This document shows, piece by piece, positions 23,960 to 37,170 of a stretch of 64,000 nucleotides of DNA. Source of the DNA: Limanda limanda (lineage: Eukaryota > Chordata > Actinopteri > Pleuronectiformes > Pleuronectidae); contig NC_083648.1 in assembly GCF_963576545.1 (NCBI RefSeq), positions 16,534,436 to 16,598,435 of the forward strand, in the 5' to 3' direction. Position 1 is the first letter of the stretch. Each line of letters starts with the position of its first letter. A program made the translations under genes and the position numbers. A model generated the notes under the pieces. The model saw nothing but the letters and a program-made list of their open reading frames with translations. It had not been told where the DNA came from and did no database searches.

Positions 23960-26900
23960 TCTCCGAACAGTATCTGTTTCACCGCTGGAGAATCCTGTTT
24001 AGATGTTTGGGAAACACTTCTGCTTGCATAGAAATCATGTCATAAAACAAAACAGTATTTATTTATTTCCCTAACCTACTTTATTTAACTTAATCTTTAT
24101 TAAACCTCTCTATAAATGATTAAACCGTTTGTTTTGAGGTGGATGTCAATCTTGTAGAATCTGGATGTCTCTATTTTATTTGTAACTCAAATTACATAAC
24201 TCTGTTAAAAAAGTTTTATTGAATATTATTTAGAGTGTTTCTTGTGTACACCCAATAACCCAATTCATCTATATCCAGCATATGTTACTCCTCTCTCTTG
24301 ACACACTGACTCCAGTCATGTGTCAATCCAACCTAATGAGAAAACATACACAGGTTGAACAAAATCATCCATATCCCACATCAAAAGTCCATCGACCACC
24401 AAACAAAACACAGTCTATCAAGACTACTTAATTCCTAAACTAATAAACCTAAAATCTACATTCTAAAAAAAAAAATTTAGTTTGATGTAGCCTTGCTAAC
24501 CGCTCCTGTAACCCACATTAAATGTCAGTGTTAAGAATCATTCAAATGCCTTCCATGTCCTCTACAGACTGCATACTGTTTGCAACCAGTAACACAGTCA
24601 AGGCAAGACAATGGTGTGAAGTCAATCTCATGAATTTCTTCTTCAGCCCAAATCACATGCAGAACCCCCATGCAAACAAGCTATCAGTGTAAATCTTGAC
24701 ACTCTCGCCACTAGCATATTTGCATCTCTTTGGTTCATGCATGTAATGATGGGGACGGTTTTCCTTTGTTTCAAACAGAGTCGTAAAACCCCTCTGTCAT
24801 TCGTTATCACACTGTGATGCTGAAAACCTGTCATCAAACACTTCAGTTTCACAATAATCAGCTGTTAACCATTTAAATCTTAATTTGTTCTACTGACAAA
24901 GCTAAGAATTTCCTAGTTAAAAACTTTCTATTTGTAAATAGTAATGTCTATCATCCAAAACAATACTGTATCATAGCTGAACCTCCTAGCTGTTGAAAAG
25001 TGAATGTTATTTTCTCAAGCAAATATCATTGTTACAGCATATGACACTAGTAGAGTCTTATTTCAAAGTATCACACATATCACATTACTCTGTTCTCTCA
25101 GAAGCTGCCATTGCTCTGAGACTTGCTTGAAACTTTGCATCTGTTGCTTTTCCCCTAAAGGAAAAAGTTTTTCTGTTTAAACAAAAGATTACTCATATTC
25201 CACAAGAAGATTTCAGATATTCTTTTCTATTGCGTCTGCTCTTCTGATCAGACCAAAATCATATATGTGTCCGTTTCACAAACATGATAGTACCTGTTAT
25301 CAACTCAGAAAAATCAATAATGTTTACAACAAACTAAAAATGTCAATCAATTACATCAATTACAATCACAATTACAATCACAATGTGATTTAGCATGAAA
25401 GAAAATCGTTTGCGATTAACTTTAAACCTTCCTTTTTAAAATCTTTTAATTTGATTAAATGTATTTTCTTTTCTTATAGCCAATGTATCTATCAAAAACT
25501 ACTGAGACAACACCGTATTTACTATTCTAAATGCAACCAAACTTATTTTATCCTTAATTTACTTACTATATAACCTTTTAAACTAAATTTGTCTTACCAA
25601 GTGTTTAGATAAATCTAAGTAAATACCATTTGTGCTCTAATTTGATCTCTCCCCTTGCTCTTTGCAAGAGGATGTTAATTTAGAGGTGAGAAATTTGTCT
25701 CGGATCATCCATTGATACGCTTGTGTCAGATCCCCCTTTCTCGTTTAAATAAATGCAGATGTTATTCAACTCTGTCTTCCACTACTGCCCTGCTGTTTTA
25801 AAATTTAGCATACTATTCTATCTTCCCCCTAAATTTTACCCAGCAGTAAAGTGACAACAGAGATAAATGTTTGTCTTGCATTTAGCCTCTAACCACATTA
25901 TTAAACCCCAATGATAAAAATGGATCTATCTACAACCTTTGCATATGTTTTTCTATCATTATGAGCTATATAACATTCATTCTAAGAGTAATATCACACT
26001 ATTTACACATATTTACTGGTGCTTTTAGTTCCTGAACCTAAAAATAGATTTAATTTGTGTGTTTTTAGCAATTAGTTTTATTGATTTCTACTTTAACTAT
26101 AATAATGTTAACCATATGCTTTATGTGTAACATTAATTCACATGGTGTCTGCAGCTGTGTTCTTACTTATATGAAGTTTTGTTGAACTTCTCTCTCTCCA
26201 TCATGGTCTGCTCTTATGTTGACTTCAGTCAACCAACACTCAAATGCTCTCCAGTCTGGCACAAATAGCTCCACATCTCTCCCTGTGTCTTGTTGCTTCT
26301 TTGCTTCGTTCTTGTTCAATGAGCAATTTGATCTTAAGTTGCTTCAACTGATTTAAAGTTATGTTCCCTGTGTTTGGAAAATCATAGTTTTTTACCCACA
26401 AGCCAAACTGTGTAACACTATAATGACCATACTTCAGAACCATATCTTGAACTGTAGGAGAAGAAATCTGTGGTAAATTCATCTCTGTAATGGTTGTTTA
26501 TCAATTTAAACTCTGATTTATTCAGTAGAATACGAATCTTTTGGGAATTTAAGTTCTACTGATATGGAAAAGACCCTAATGTTTCAGAATTAATTTCTAA
26601 AGCCAATTATTTTCCTATTTCTTAAAAAACGTCTATTTTCAAATTCGTTTTAAGATTGATCTGAATCTTTTTCTTTTTCTTTTGATATAAGCCTTTAAAA
26701 CTTACACATATATCCCAAATATGATTGAAATTATACTCACCTTATTCCAGTGTTGAGAATTCCAAGAAATCCTCTCTCACTCACTCCTCACTTTTTCTTT
26801 TTCAGCTGTAATTCTCAGATTAGTCTCATCAAATCATGCATGTTACTTGTATCAAATCATCAACATTTGTGTAACGTTGATAGTAACCTTTCACCTTCAA

Positions 26901-27600
26901 AACACTTTTTAAGAGACAATGAGAAAAACCCCTTCAGTTATAATATTGCCACTGTAATCACCTCTTGTAATTACTAAGTTTTAATTTTAATTCCTCTAAT
27001 ACAATTCTAAAACTCTGCATGAATCAAATCGCCTTAGAGAAAACTTCATTTCACATTTCTCTTAAACAAGACACATGTAGGTATAAAATGTATGGGAATT
27101 TATCAGATTTTCAAACAGATTATTATGCTGAGACGATACAGACCTGGCCTAGGTCTCTCTGTCACAGCTTTTCCTCCATTTCAAAATAATAATACTATTA
27201 TATATTTATATTCTACTCTTCTGCTTGTTTACAATAACTATGAGCATGCCGCAGCGCCCAATATTAAAGTAATTTAGCATTAAACTCTTTCGCTAAACCC
27301 TGTTTAACATTTTGATCTTTTTTTGAAAAGAATCTTAACCTATTAAGCTTATTGTGAATCCTATACCGGTCTCTAAGACCTCCTTAGTATATACACGTCT
27401 GTAACTCACTTCCCTGAATGAGTGAATTTCTTTGGACCTTTTTCCTTAAAAGATCTAAAAACAAGAATTATACTTTACCAGAATGAAACTGCTTGCCTGT
27501 CCCAGTCGGTTCTTTAGCCCACCTCAGTGAGCACTCCGGATTCTCAGAACATCAGGCCCACTGAAATAATAAAGGTTTAGTTCCAAACGTACTGCCCCGG
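23960..27600. other. AT-rich, frame-poor interior of the LTR element
   Basis: Apart from the 80-codon frame listed separately, this 3.6 kb has stops in all frames and short A/T runs, with composition unlike the LTRs and leader. A small reiteration of ACAATTACAATC occurs near 25.35 kb. I see no protease, reverse transcriptase, RNase H or integrase catalytic motifs. Confidence 0.6.
26240..26482 (-). other. Unassigned 80-codon frame in the leader-proximal part of the LTR element
   Basis: It begins MNLPQISSPTVQDMVLKYGH and has a charged Lys/Arg/Glu-rich second half that could be helical. It is the only frame in roughly the place where gag would start, 1.2 kb inside the 5' LTR, but I do not recognise a matrix, capsid or zinc-knuckle motif. 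It may be a gag remnant, a short accessory frame, or chance. Confidence 0.25.
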
Positions 27601-27670
27601 CGCAATTACCTACCCTCAGCACCGAGAGCCAGAGTCGCTCACGTGGATGTCACTGCCAACAACAGCCAAA

Positions 27671-28295
27671 TGTAATGGAAAATTATTACATATCATGACA
27701 CAACAAGCAATTATCAATTCTGGATGTTTAATTCAAACCGTCTGCGGACGGTTTACAAAGGTCAAGTCACGACAACAGACTTGACCTCAATGGCACAGAG
27801 CTCAAACATCACGGTGACAGATATGAGGGCAATGGCCATGAGCTCTCAAAAGTACACTCCATTTATACAATCAGATCCCTCCTCTCCACAGTAAAATACA
27901 TTTGTCCAATCAGCTTCTCTCCATGTCGTTTACAGGAAGACCAGACATTGGTCTCTGGCGGTCTCTTTGAAGTTTGAACAAGATGCTAAACGCATCTTGT
28001 TCCAGACCCTGTGAGTTTCTCAGAGATCTCCTGTCTCTGCAGGTCACACCTATTAGCCTTTGAAGCTCCCTGTTACAGAAGACTTAATTGGCCCCTGTTG
28101 AGAAACCTTTTGTTCACACTAGACTGAGAAGGCCACGTCTATAAGGCCCTTCAAGAGTATTATGCATAGTGTTAACTTGAGCTAAACTCTGACTATGAGT
28201 CTTGAACCACCAAAATACATCTTTCAGTAAACTTCTTTCTATATAAATGTAATCTGTTACATTTGAACATGTCTAAATACAAAATTCCCATCACA
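27671..28295 (-). repeat. 5' LTR of the minus-strand retroelement (625 bp)
   Basis: In element orientation it starts TGTGATGGG and ends CCATTACA. TATAAAT at 27867-27861 and ATTAAA about 135 nt further downstream define U3, a short R and a short U5. It directly borders the interior at 27670, which begins TTTGGCTGTTG; I could not match this to a specific tRNA primer site. Confidence 0.88.
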
Positions 28296-29056
28296 CACCT
28301 TTTACTGTACTCCTCTCCTCCTCTCTGATCCTCCTCATATTTCTCCCACATTTCCTTACAACTCTCTCCTCTCCTCTCACCAGTCACCTCCATCCCTCAT
28401 CAGCCTCCCATCCTGAAGTGACTGATTATAATACAAGCCTCCTTCAAAAACGCAGCAATCCTTTATTCTCACCTCGCTATCTCTCTCATTTGCTTCCTTC
28501 TCACCTTTTTTTCCAACCAGTCTTCTTTCTCTCACACATTCATCTTTTGCTCCCTCTATACTCTCTCAGTCCTCTTCTTCGCTCCCTCCCTCTTGCTACC
28601 GACCATATCTGTCTCATCCGCCTTCTATTCCTCGGTCTGACTTCCCTACTTTCTCACTCCTGCTTCCATCCCTCATTGAGTTTCTGTTTCTACGCCGTTC
28701 TGTTCACGCAAACCCCTTCCTTCCTCTCCAGCTTTCTCCAGCCAAAGAGCATTACTTCCACTTCCTGTCTGTGGTATCCATCAGCGAGTAAATGAGTCAC
28801 ATCACTGCTCATCCCTGCCCTTACTTAGCTTTACATGAAATTCCAGCTCTGACACTGCTAGATAACTCTCCCTTTCACACACACACACACACACACATAA
28901 TCTATTGACTAGTCTGCCAGGCTCATGTCCATCATTAGATCACTATTAATCAATAGGGAGCAGGAAGAACCAGCTGCAAGCAACGAACAGCTGTGCTGTT
29001 ATTATCTTCCTGCTGGCCCGGTATGTGCCTTTGTGTGTATGCATGTGTGCGGGTGA

Positions 29057-29058
<2 letters not shown>

Positions 29059-29089
<31 letters not shown>
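29059..29089. repeat. (TG)n microsatellite
   Basis: About 15 TG units. Confidence 0.9.
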
Positions 29090-29091
<2 letters not shown>

Positions 29092-29389
29092 AGTTTGTTT
29101 TTACAGAATACTTACACCTTTGTTTAAGCCTATATTAACTTTACCCAAATTGGAAGCTTTTGATCATTTCCTGGCCTTCCTCGCTCCTTCAAACCGCGTG
29201 TGCGTGCGTGCGTGTGTGTGTAGGCCTATCTCCATAATTAGGGCAGACCAGCCACACACGGGTCTCCCCTGACACTTCCCCTCCAAGATCTAAATATTCA
29301 TGAGACTCTAAACGCTTTCATGAGCTCCATAATTATGGCCAGAAAATATACAGGCAGAGACAAAGAGAAAAAGACTGAGAGACCGGGAC

Positions 29390-29896
29390 TGTCAGGATCT
29401 GGCACTTTAGTGCAGGTTTAAGTAAATTGTAAAAGTATTTTCTGTTTCGTAGATCTGTTTGTTGGAGTTTTCATGTTTGCACTCTGTTTCTGTTTCCTGT
29501 TTTATTTTGTAGTCTGTTCCTTATGTGTTGTTTCTGTCTTCACTTCCTGTCGGTGATTGTCTTCCTCTGCCTTCATGTGTTACACCTGTGTTCAATTGCC
29601 CCTGCCTCCCCTGTGTATTTAAACCTCTGTCTTCCCTTTGTCCTGGGTCGGATTGTCTGTTTTTCCTGCGGTGTTGTCTGTCCTGTGTTCCTGCGGTGTT
29701 TGTTCGTCTTCCCTCCTGCCTTCCATGGTGCTTTCATGATCTCCTGATCTCCTGTATCCCCGCGTAAGCCTCGTGTTTTGTTTGTTACCGTTTAGTGTTA
29801 ATGTTTTGTTTGTTTTGTTAATTACTTATTTAATTAAATTACCTTTTACTTTATAATTTCTGCATTTGGGTCCATCTCTCCATCCCAACCGTGACA
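29390..29896 (+). mobile_element. Solo LTR (507 bp) of a retrotransposon
   Basis: It starts TGTCAGGATC and ends CCGTGACA, with a perfect 5-bp target duplication GGGAC at 29385-29389 and 29897-29901. A TATTTAAA box at 29616-29623 and AATTAAAT-type poly(A) signals near the right end support plus orientation. There is no second LTR or interior, so it formed by LTR-LTR recombination. Frames inside are not coding. The TGTCA...TGACA ends and 5-bp duplication fit a Gypsy-type or retroviral LTR; I cannot name the family. Confidence 0.82.
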
Positions 29897-30487
29897 GGGA
29901 CAGACACACACACTTTTTCAATAACCCATCTTATCAGCAGATAATATCAACTCTTTGAAATTCAGATTTCAAGTTTTGCATCACTTCTCTCAATGCTTCA
30001 TAATTTCAATATCACCTTTACATAAAATAAAAACTCATCAGGTGTTATTCAAGCAAACAAGCTTATATCGAGTGTTTTCGGTTAATGGCCTACACTGAAG
30101 CAGCCCGCCATATTGTCCCAGCTTAACATTTATTTTGCATCTGTAACAGTAACGTGAAAGAAAACGTTTTTCTGTGTCTTCTATGTGTATGGCACAGGTT
30201 TTCAGTTTTATGTCTGTCACGTGTTAGAAAAGTCATCAACACACCCATTTGCTCGTGGTGAATCCTTCGGAGTATCTCCTTATGTGTTCTCACATTAGCT
30301 CCTCCGGACTTTCTGCAAACTGTATACTGGGCGAGGCATCTGAAAAAATTCAGCAGATAGTCCTGAAGCTCTCACTCGGCCATTTTTATTCAAACACACA
30401 TATCTCTGGAGTTGAGTGCATGTCTGAAAGCGGCTTTATTGTCTTGGCTTGATTTAGCATAAAGATGAGAAACTGATTTCGTTACAA

Positions 30488-30590
30488 TTGACTATAAATT
30501 GTATATACACATGGATGACACATTTCTTCCTTCCGCTGTATAACAATGAAGCTAAAATATTCCAGATATGGGTGAGGCCATCTATTGATT
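30488..30590 (+). repeat. Second, diverged copy of the 15.6-kb repeat
   Basis: GACTATAAATTGTATATACA, CATGGATGACACATTTC and ATGAAGCTAAAATATTCCAG correspond in order to the 15.59-kb copy. Confidence 0.4.
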
Positions 30591-32699
30591 TTTTACGTAT
30601 TTTGAAGACGGTCTGTGCCCAGTGATGGGCGATGGAGCATTGGTATCGAGATCCCTCCGATACATGCCCTTGAACCATCGAGAGTCCGTCTCAGCTGTCA
30701 ACCGTGACATATTCACTCAATTTGTATATCATCAAATAACTAATTAAAACCAAACTTACCAGAAAACTTAACACAAACAGACATCAGTGTGATAGAAGAA
30801 CCTAAAATGACAGAAACATTTTTTGATGAGTACTCAAACTATCTTATTTTGCCCCATGTCCCATCCACAAACATGGTGCAGGGGTTTGTGACCAATATTG
30901 CAGCCAGCTACTAGGGCGGTGAAATGGGCAATTTTGCATAGCCAGGCTGCTTACCAGTCCAGTCTTAAAGCAAAGCTATTTAGCTCAAGGTTATAGGTAC
31001 ATCTTTACAGATCAGACATGAGAGTGGTTTTGATTTTGTCATCCAACTCTCAGCAAATATTCAAATAAGTAAAACCATTTCTTCAATATTTCAGAAACAA
31101 TGTTTTTATTGTTGTACCTTTTACTTTGTGAAGCCCTTTGCTCAACAACGTTGTTCTAAATGTGCTCTATAAATAAAATTGACGGACAATATAAAATATA
31201 ATTATGTTAGCTTTTTACAAATGCTATAAATAGCTCATTAATAAGGCCATGTTACAGTTTTAAAAAAAATCTTTGGTCAGGTTACCCACAAGCAGTGCAG
31301 CACTGGGTTTATTCCCTCTGACGCCTGAGGCCAGACTTAATATCACATCTAATATTAGTGTGATGTGTGGTAAGCAGGCCTTAGAGTGCTGTCTGGTTTA
31401 TTTTGGGCTTTTTGTGTAAATATATTGAGAAGCCAGCAAGGATTCCTGTAACACACTGAGAAATTAAATGCGAGTTTTCAAAGAGAGTCACTGTCAGGAA
31501 CTGCTTTCATTTCCCTTTTAAAGACATGAAAATAATGTGACATCAAACCAGACACTTGTAATCAGAGCAAATCAGAGAAGAAAATACCCTCTTTCAGTTT
31601 TTACTGCACTACATTTTCCCACAATTAAGATTTCCAGTTAAGTCTAAGCGATCACACGCACTGTTTTACATTCCAGGATGATTCTATTGATTTTTTACCA
31701 GCTGGAAATGTCATCAGAAAGCCGAGAATTTAGCAGCAGACTGCAGCATGAGGCAGCTGACTCAGAGATGATTTTCCCACATGATGACGCTGCGCTGACA
31801 CACACACACACAGATCCAAGGAACTGTTTTAATATTGAGGAAACACACACCAAAACACACACACACTCACAGGAGTGGAGAGTGAATCACTGAAAATAGC
31901 CAAATGAGCATGGCACCTCACACTCTTCCGTCATTTATGTGTAAATATGCACACCAGATTAGACAAGATGTCAGACAAGATCATGAGAATGACAGGAAGT
32001 CAAAGAACAGGTGTCGGGACGGGACACAATGGGATAAACGAGCTAAGATGATATGGTTTACGGGGAGCGGACATTAGCTGGAACCAAGGTCTGTTCGTCA
32101 CATCCTTGATGATTTCCTGTTCCCTGTGGTGTCCCTCAGGGCTACAACTCTGCCGTCAGTTTGTCAGGCCGTATGCACCCCTGGGCGACTTTGATTAACG
32201 ACTCTCCGCCGCAATCTGGTCCTAAATTAATTGACGCATATCAAGCAGGGTGACAACAAGCTGACGAACGGCGCCAACCATGCCTTTGATAAACTGATGA
32301 GCAAGCTGAAACGCAAGGAGAGAAGAGGCAGGAGGAGTTGCACACAGTGGCTGTTTTTTTTTTTGGGAGACCCATGACATTCTGAGTTCATCTGTCACTC
32401 ACTGTACCGCCAGACACCAGGAGGAGATCTGCACTCAGTGCTTGACTTTCCTGTCATTGCAACAGCCTCTGTGAGTCACCACTGCATCAGCAGGTGCAAA
32501 ACACTGCCTACACACGAACACACAATGTATGTGTACACACACATTCACACTGGTTGTACCCTAGACCCTAAGCACCTGTAATGGGCAGGAGCAACACATT
32601 GTCTACTCTGTGTATCCCTCACTCTGCAGCTTTTGTCATTGACTTTAGAGTATAGTGAGTGTACCAGAGTGCTGGTTTCTCAAAGTGACATCTGTGTGT

Positions 32700-32868
<169 letters not shown>

Positions 32869-33289
32869 TGTTTGCATTTATGTGAGCTCAGCAGTCTATC
32901 ACTGACTTCCAAATAGGCTGCTGAATACAAATATATCCCCACTCCATCAAAAGATGCACACATTTACATGATGGTCCAAGGACAGAAAGACATTTTTTAT
33001 GACTGTGGCAGCGACACAGACAGATAGAAGAATAGCGTTTCATTTTTAACACTTAACAATCGGTACAGCGTCCCACATATTTGATTCTGTACTAGTTATA
33101 CAGAAAATAGGCAATGAGCTAGTGTTACAACTCCAATTAATTAATTATAATGTATGGCTGCCTTGGTTCGATCCCCGCTTCCATTATTAGTGTCCTGGCC
33201 GGAAGTGTGTGGGAGGATTTGATGCCTGCTGTTATCTTAAATGATAATAAAATTAATATCTCATGGAAACCATCTCTCATGTCAAAAGG

Positions 33290-33395
33290 ACACCCCTGTC
33301 CTACACGAGAAGGTTATGTTTTGAGCCTTGTCCATTTGTTTGTCTCTCAGCAGGATTGTGCAAAAATTACTAAACAGGTTTCGGTGAGGGGACAT
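33290..33395 (-). repeat. Second copy of the GGACAGGGGTGAAAAC-type LINE 3' fragment, minus orientation
   Basis: Read on the minus strand: AATTTTTGCACAATCCTGCT, GAGAGACAAACAAATGGACA, then CTCAAAACATAACCTTCTCG. It lines up with the 21.9-kb copy, which it resembles in order and spacing; it is more diverged and lacks the full palindromic end. Confidence 0.5.
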
Positions 33396-33889
33396 TGGCA
33401 AAAAAAAACAAAACAATTGAATTTGTTAACTTTATAAGATTGGTAGATCGAGGGTTGTTTGACATTTTCACCCGACAAGGTAATATAAGGATTATTGGAT
33501 CTTCATAGACGATCAAAAAGAGGAGTATTTAGGGAAACAGATATATATGACTGTGTGAAATTTGATGCATTTTTTATTAATTTAAGGGGACATTTGGGAT
33601 TGTTAGAGCTATGTGAACTACTGAGGCTGCATTCATACTATTAGGTTTTAGTTTGCACACTAAAATCAACTTGTTTTCACATGTGTTTATGATCTGGATC
33701 AGTTTTAATTCCCTTTCATGCTGGCACGCCTGAAAATGCATATCACTTGACCACAATGACATGGAAATTGTCTCCGAAGCATGGAAGCAGTTATATCATT
33801 GTAAAATGCAGAATTTAACTCCACAAAACCTGTAAGCAAAGACAACAGGGTCGGTAATGTAATGGTAATTTATTATTCATGATGCATTC

Positions 33890-34190
33890 TATGCTGGTAG
33901 CCGAGGCTAATGCCGGGTTGTTTTCTTCCAGAAGGGGGTCATGTGATAGGAGCATGACGAATCAGCGAAGGTTTTGTTGTATCCGGAAAGACCCAATCAG
34001 CAAGTGGTTGTGAGTGTCCATGTCATTGGTTCCAAACATCTCAGTTTCAGCCGGCCGGACTACAATGCAGCCCTGGAAATTTGAAACTAATTTGGCCGGC
34101 AGCATTTCCAAACTTAGCAGTTTTAGCAGTGTGCATGTGGCTGATGTGTGATGAATAATGAAAATATCTGTTAGTTTCAGCCCTGCACAC
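33890..34190. repeat. Possible interspersed repeat with GGCCGG/CCGGCC motifs
   Basis: GAAGGGGGTCATGTGATAGG, AGCCGGCCGGACTACAATGC and TTTGGCCGGCAGCATTTCC give an islet of higher GC than its surroundings; it resembles fish dispersed repeats I have seen. No gene frame. Confidence 0.3.
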
Positions 34191-35529
34191 ACACATACAT
34201 CTGATCTTAATCATTTCAAAGCACCAATTCAACACTTTGCTCACGCTTGCCAAAAATGTGACTCTCATCATTAGAAACGCGGCACTCTGATCTATTTTGC
34301 GCCCTGATTGAGCCAAATGTGAGGCTTCACAGGTTTACATCTTTGGAGCCAGCTTCCTGTGACACTCCGCTGTGGCACACAACAAACCCAGTGGGGGGAG
34401 GGCAGAGAAAATAAAGTGATTAAAAATAATGATGGCTGACGGAGAGCAGCTCCTATCGGCTACAAAATGTTGTCTGTCTTTTAACTGAATCACCTTATGT
34501 GTCACCACAGGACGAGCGCAGTGACGCACATGGCACCTAGGAGAATGCAGATGAGCAATATGTCTGTCAAGAGGCAAGAAATGAACCTGAAACACAATTA
34601 AAAAGTGTATTTCTGTGACAAAGACGCTGATAGGTTGATGCACTTGGTCAACTTCAAGTCTAGGGTTTCCATTGTCACCCATCACTGCATTTAAATTAGC
34701 ACACAGACGTCACTGGCACCCTTCTGCACAGGGATTACACCAGCAGGCCTCAGACATAACTTGCACTATCTCAATTGTAAGGATTGTTTTTTACCAATCC
34801 CAACACATAATGCCAGGCAGTGGCTGCTCAGTTTAAGTAGCAGTGACAGGGTGTGATAAGACATAGCTGAGTTAAAAACTCTTATCTGGCCTACGAGCTG
34901 AATCCCATCTGGCTCTCTGCTCACGCTGACTCATGACGCCGCTTATTAGTCCCACTGGAGGGATAAAGAGAGCGGGAGATTTTTAGAAAGGGAGAGAAAA
35001 AGCAGGGAAATAGAGAGGGAAATAAAACAGATTAGGAAGGAGAGGGCTGAGTGGAACGTAAATACGACAAGACTGGAAAAGGCAACATTTTCAGTAGGTC
35101 AGTGTGCAGCTCGCACAAGATGTAGGTAAAGACAGGTACGACATGTTTTTGCGTTATCTGACGTGTTTTCCCAGAAAGCACTTGAACTTTTAACTTCAGG
35201 TTAAGGCTCCTTCAGCAGTTGAATTTCCAGTTTGTACGTAGAGCGGGAAACAGTTGAACAAAATTATACCTGGTGAAATTTCAAGGAGTCCAATAAGATG
35301 AGGAAGAAGGAGAAGAAATTTAAAAACTAGCAGAACTTTTTGATGAAGCTCCTCCAACATTGTCATATTTGTTGTTGTTAGAAACTCTTGACTCTGCGCT
35401 GCCCTCTAGAAGATGTATTGATTAACAATCATGCCAACAAAAAGGATTGACGTACACAGGCACTGACGGTTACATTATTTGAAATAGACATATCTCTGGT
35501 CGTGTACACCGGCATCATAAATTAGATTT

Positions 35530-35725
35530 AAAGCTAGAGTTGGTAATCCTGAAAAAGCTAGCAAGAGCAGGCTACAATATGCAACCCATAAATCCCACCC
35601 CCTCCCATCAGCCCTGTTCTCGAAGCTACGCCCCCAAAACAAATTAAAGGGCATTGCCTGGCAACTGCTAGAAGCCTATTTTTCTATGACTCGCTCGCTA
35701 AATTCTGGCTGTAATCTCCGTTTCT
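35530..35725 (+). repeat. Dispersed teleost repeat, AGAGTTGGTAATCCTG type
   Basis: AAAGCTAGAGTTGGTAATCC, AGCAAGAGCAGGCTACAA and TACGCCCCCAAAACAAATT are recognisable pieces of a common fish interspersed repeat. Ends are not defined. Confidence 0.4.
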
Positions 35726-36186
35726 GTGGTGTATGTACGGATGTGTACATCTGCCTTGTTTTTCGCTTTTCTTTTTAGTTAGCTTTATTAATTAATGGTG
35801 ATCATGATATTAGGAGGATTTCGACACATAAGATAAAGTGTTTCAGAGACAAATTACCTTTGAGGGCGTGAACAGGACTCAGAAAGTGGTGAAGATGAAT
35901 GAGTGGTACGTAATGTGCTACAAATGTGAAACAAGGGGAGGGAGCAGGAAAGTTGCAGGGGATGTGGTGTGGAAACATAAGAAGAAGAGATGGGGAATGT
36001 GAGGAGAGAGAATGAAAGAGAAGAAGGGAAGGAGACACAGGTGGTGAGGAGGGTGAGACGCTGGTAAGCAGCTCGATCTCCCATGGTGCCCGGCTGGTCA
36101 GATCCAGCAGACAGATAAATGACCCCCTGTCAACATAACAATGCTCCATCCCATCCTCCCCCTCCATCTCTCTCCCCACCGAGCAA

Positions 36187-36230
36187 CCCCCCCCCCACCC
36201 CCCCCCCCCACCCCCCCCCCCCCACCCCAC
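36187..36230. repeat. Poly(C) tract with CA interruptions
   Basis: Four or more long C runs separated by single A bases; the minus strand has matching G runs that can form a G-quadruplex. Confidence 0.9.
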
Positions 36231-37170
36231 CCTATTAGGACAGGTCATCCATCAACCAGCAGACTCGGCCCACCACACACACACATTTTGACCTGTTAAT
36301 TGTTATCATTCCAAATGAAGCGATGCTGCACCTGGCACATCTGAGGGGGCACATGTCACCTCTCCTCTTGTCACACTCATCCCTGTCCATTTCCCAGGTC
36401 CCTCTTCTCTCCCCCTCTCTTCTCTGCTCTCTCCCTCCCCTGCCCTTCTTTTCAACTCCACCTCCGTCTACTCCTCTTTCCTCTCATCTCCTCCCAACTC
36501 CCACCATCTGCTCTATGTTTTCAGTGTCCTTGTCACCTTACCCATCTTAGCCAGGTAAATGTCACAGAGAGAAGAGATAAGTCACAGAGTGCTGTGAGGA
36601 AAGATGATCCACTTTATTACACAGCTACAACACCTGCTGGGTCCTCTGCGTTTGAATTATATACATCGTAATTCATTTGAGAACAATCACTTTGAAACAC
36701 TGCAAGGTTCAAAAATTACTTTCTGCTTTTAGATCTTTGATAGTTCAATGGTTTAACTGTCATTTCAAAACATGGGGTAAAGCCTGAGTTATATGGATCT
36801 TTGTGGGCTGATGCAAACAAAGAGAAAACACTAATACAGCCAAATGTATAGAACTTAACTGAAGGAAATAAATACATATTATAGATATAACAAATCGACA
36901 TCGTTTAAGTTTAGGTTTTCATATCTGCAAAAATAATGAAACGCCGATACAATGTCAGTGAAAGGCAGTCAAAACCATCGGCTAACTTATGCATCGGTCA
37001 AGGTGTAGTAAAACCTTTCTTCCAAATCTGCAACAACGAATCAGTTAATCAATTGAAAGAAAAAGTAATGAATTAACAATTTCTGTAAAGAAATGTAATG
37101 ATTTACCTCGGATTATTTTAGCATTTTGGACTATGAGGTGATTACACCAAATAGTCACACACATACTTTC

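Larger units (their letters stand above)
22328..28295 (-). mobile_element. Young LTR retroelement (endogenous-retrovirus-like), minus orientation, largely non-coding interior
   Basis: 5968 bp: two 625-bp direct LTRs that I read as identical, a 4718-bp interior, and a 4-bp target duplication CACC at 22324-22327 and 28296-28299. LTRs begin TG and end CA. Minus orientation is shown by the purine tract next to the left LTR and by a TATA box, then ATTAAA, in the correct order inside each LTR on the minus strand. The interior has many stops. Only a short frame with the integrase C-terminal-like motif LKPGDWIVLKD (near 23.65 kb) and an unassigned 80-codon frame at 26.24-26.48 kb stand out. Identical LTRs imply recent insertion, so the lack of gag-pol frames looks ancestral and the element non-autonomous. 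A retrovirus-like class is inference from one motif. Confidence 0.85.

Noticed and set aside
33160..33190. tRNA B-box-like GGTTCGATCCCCGC
   Set aside because: No matching A box or cloverleaf stems at the right distance, so neither a tRNA gene nor a clear tRNA-derived SINE can be claimed.
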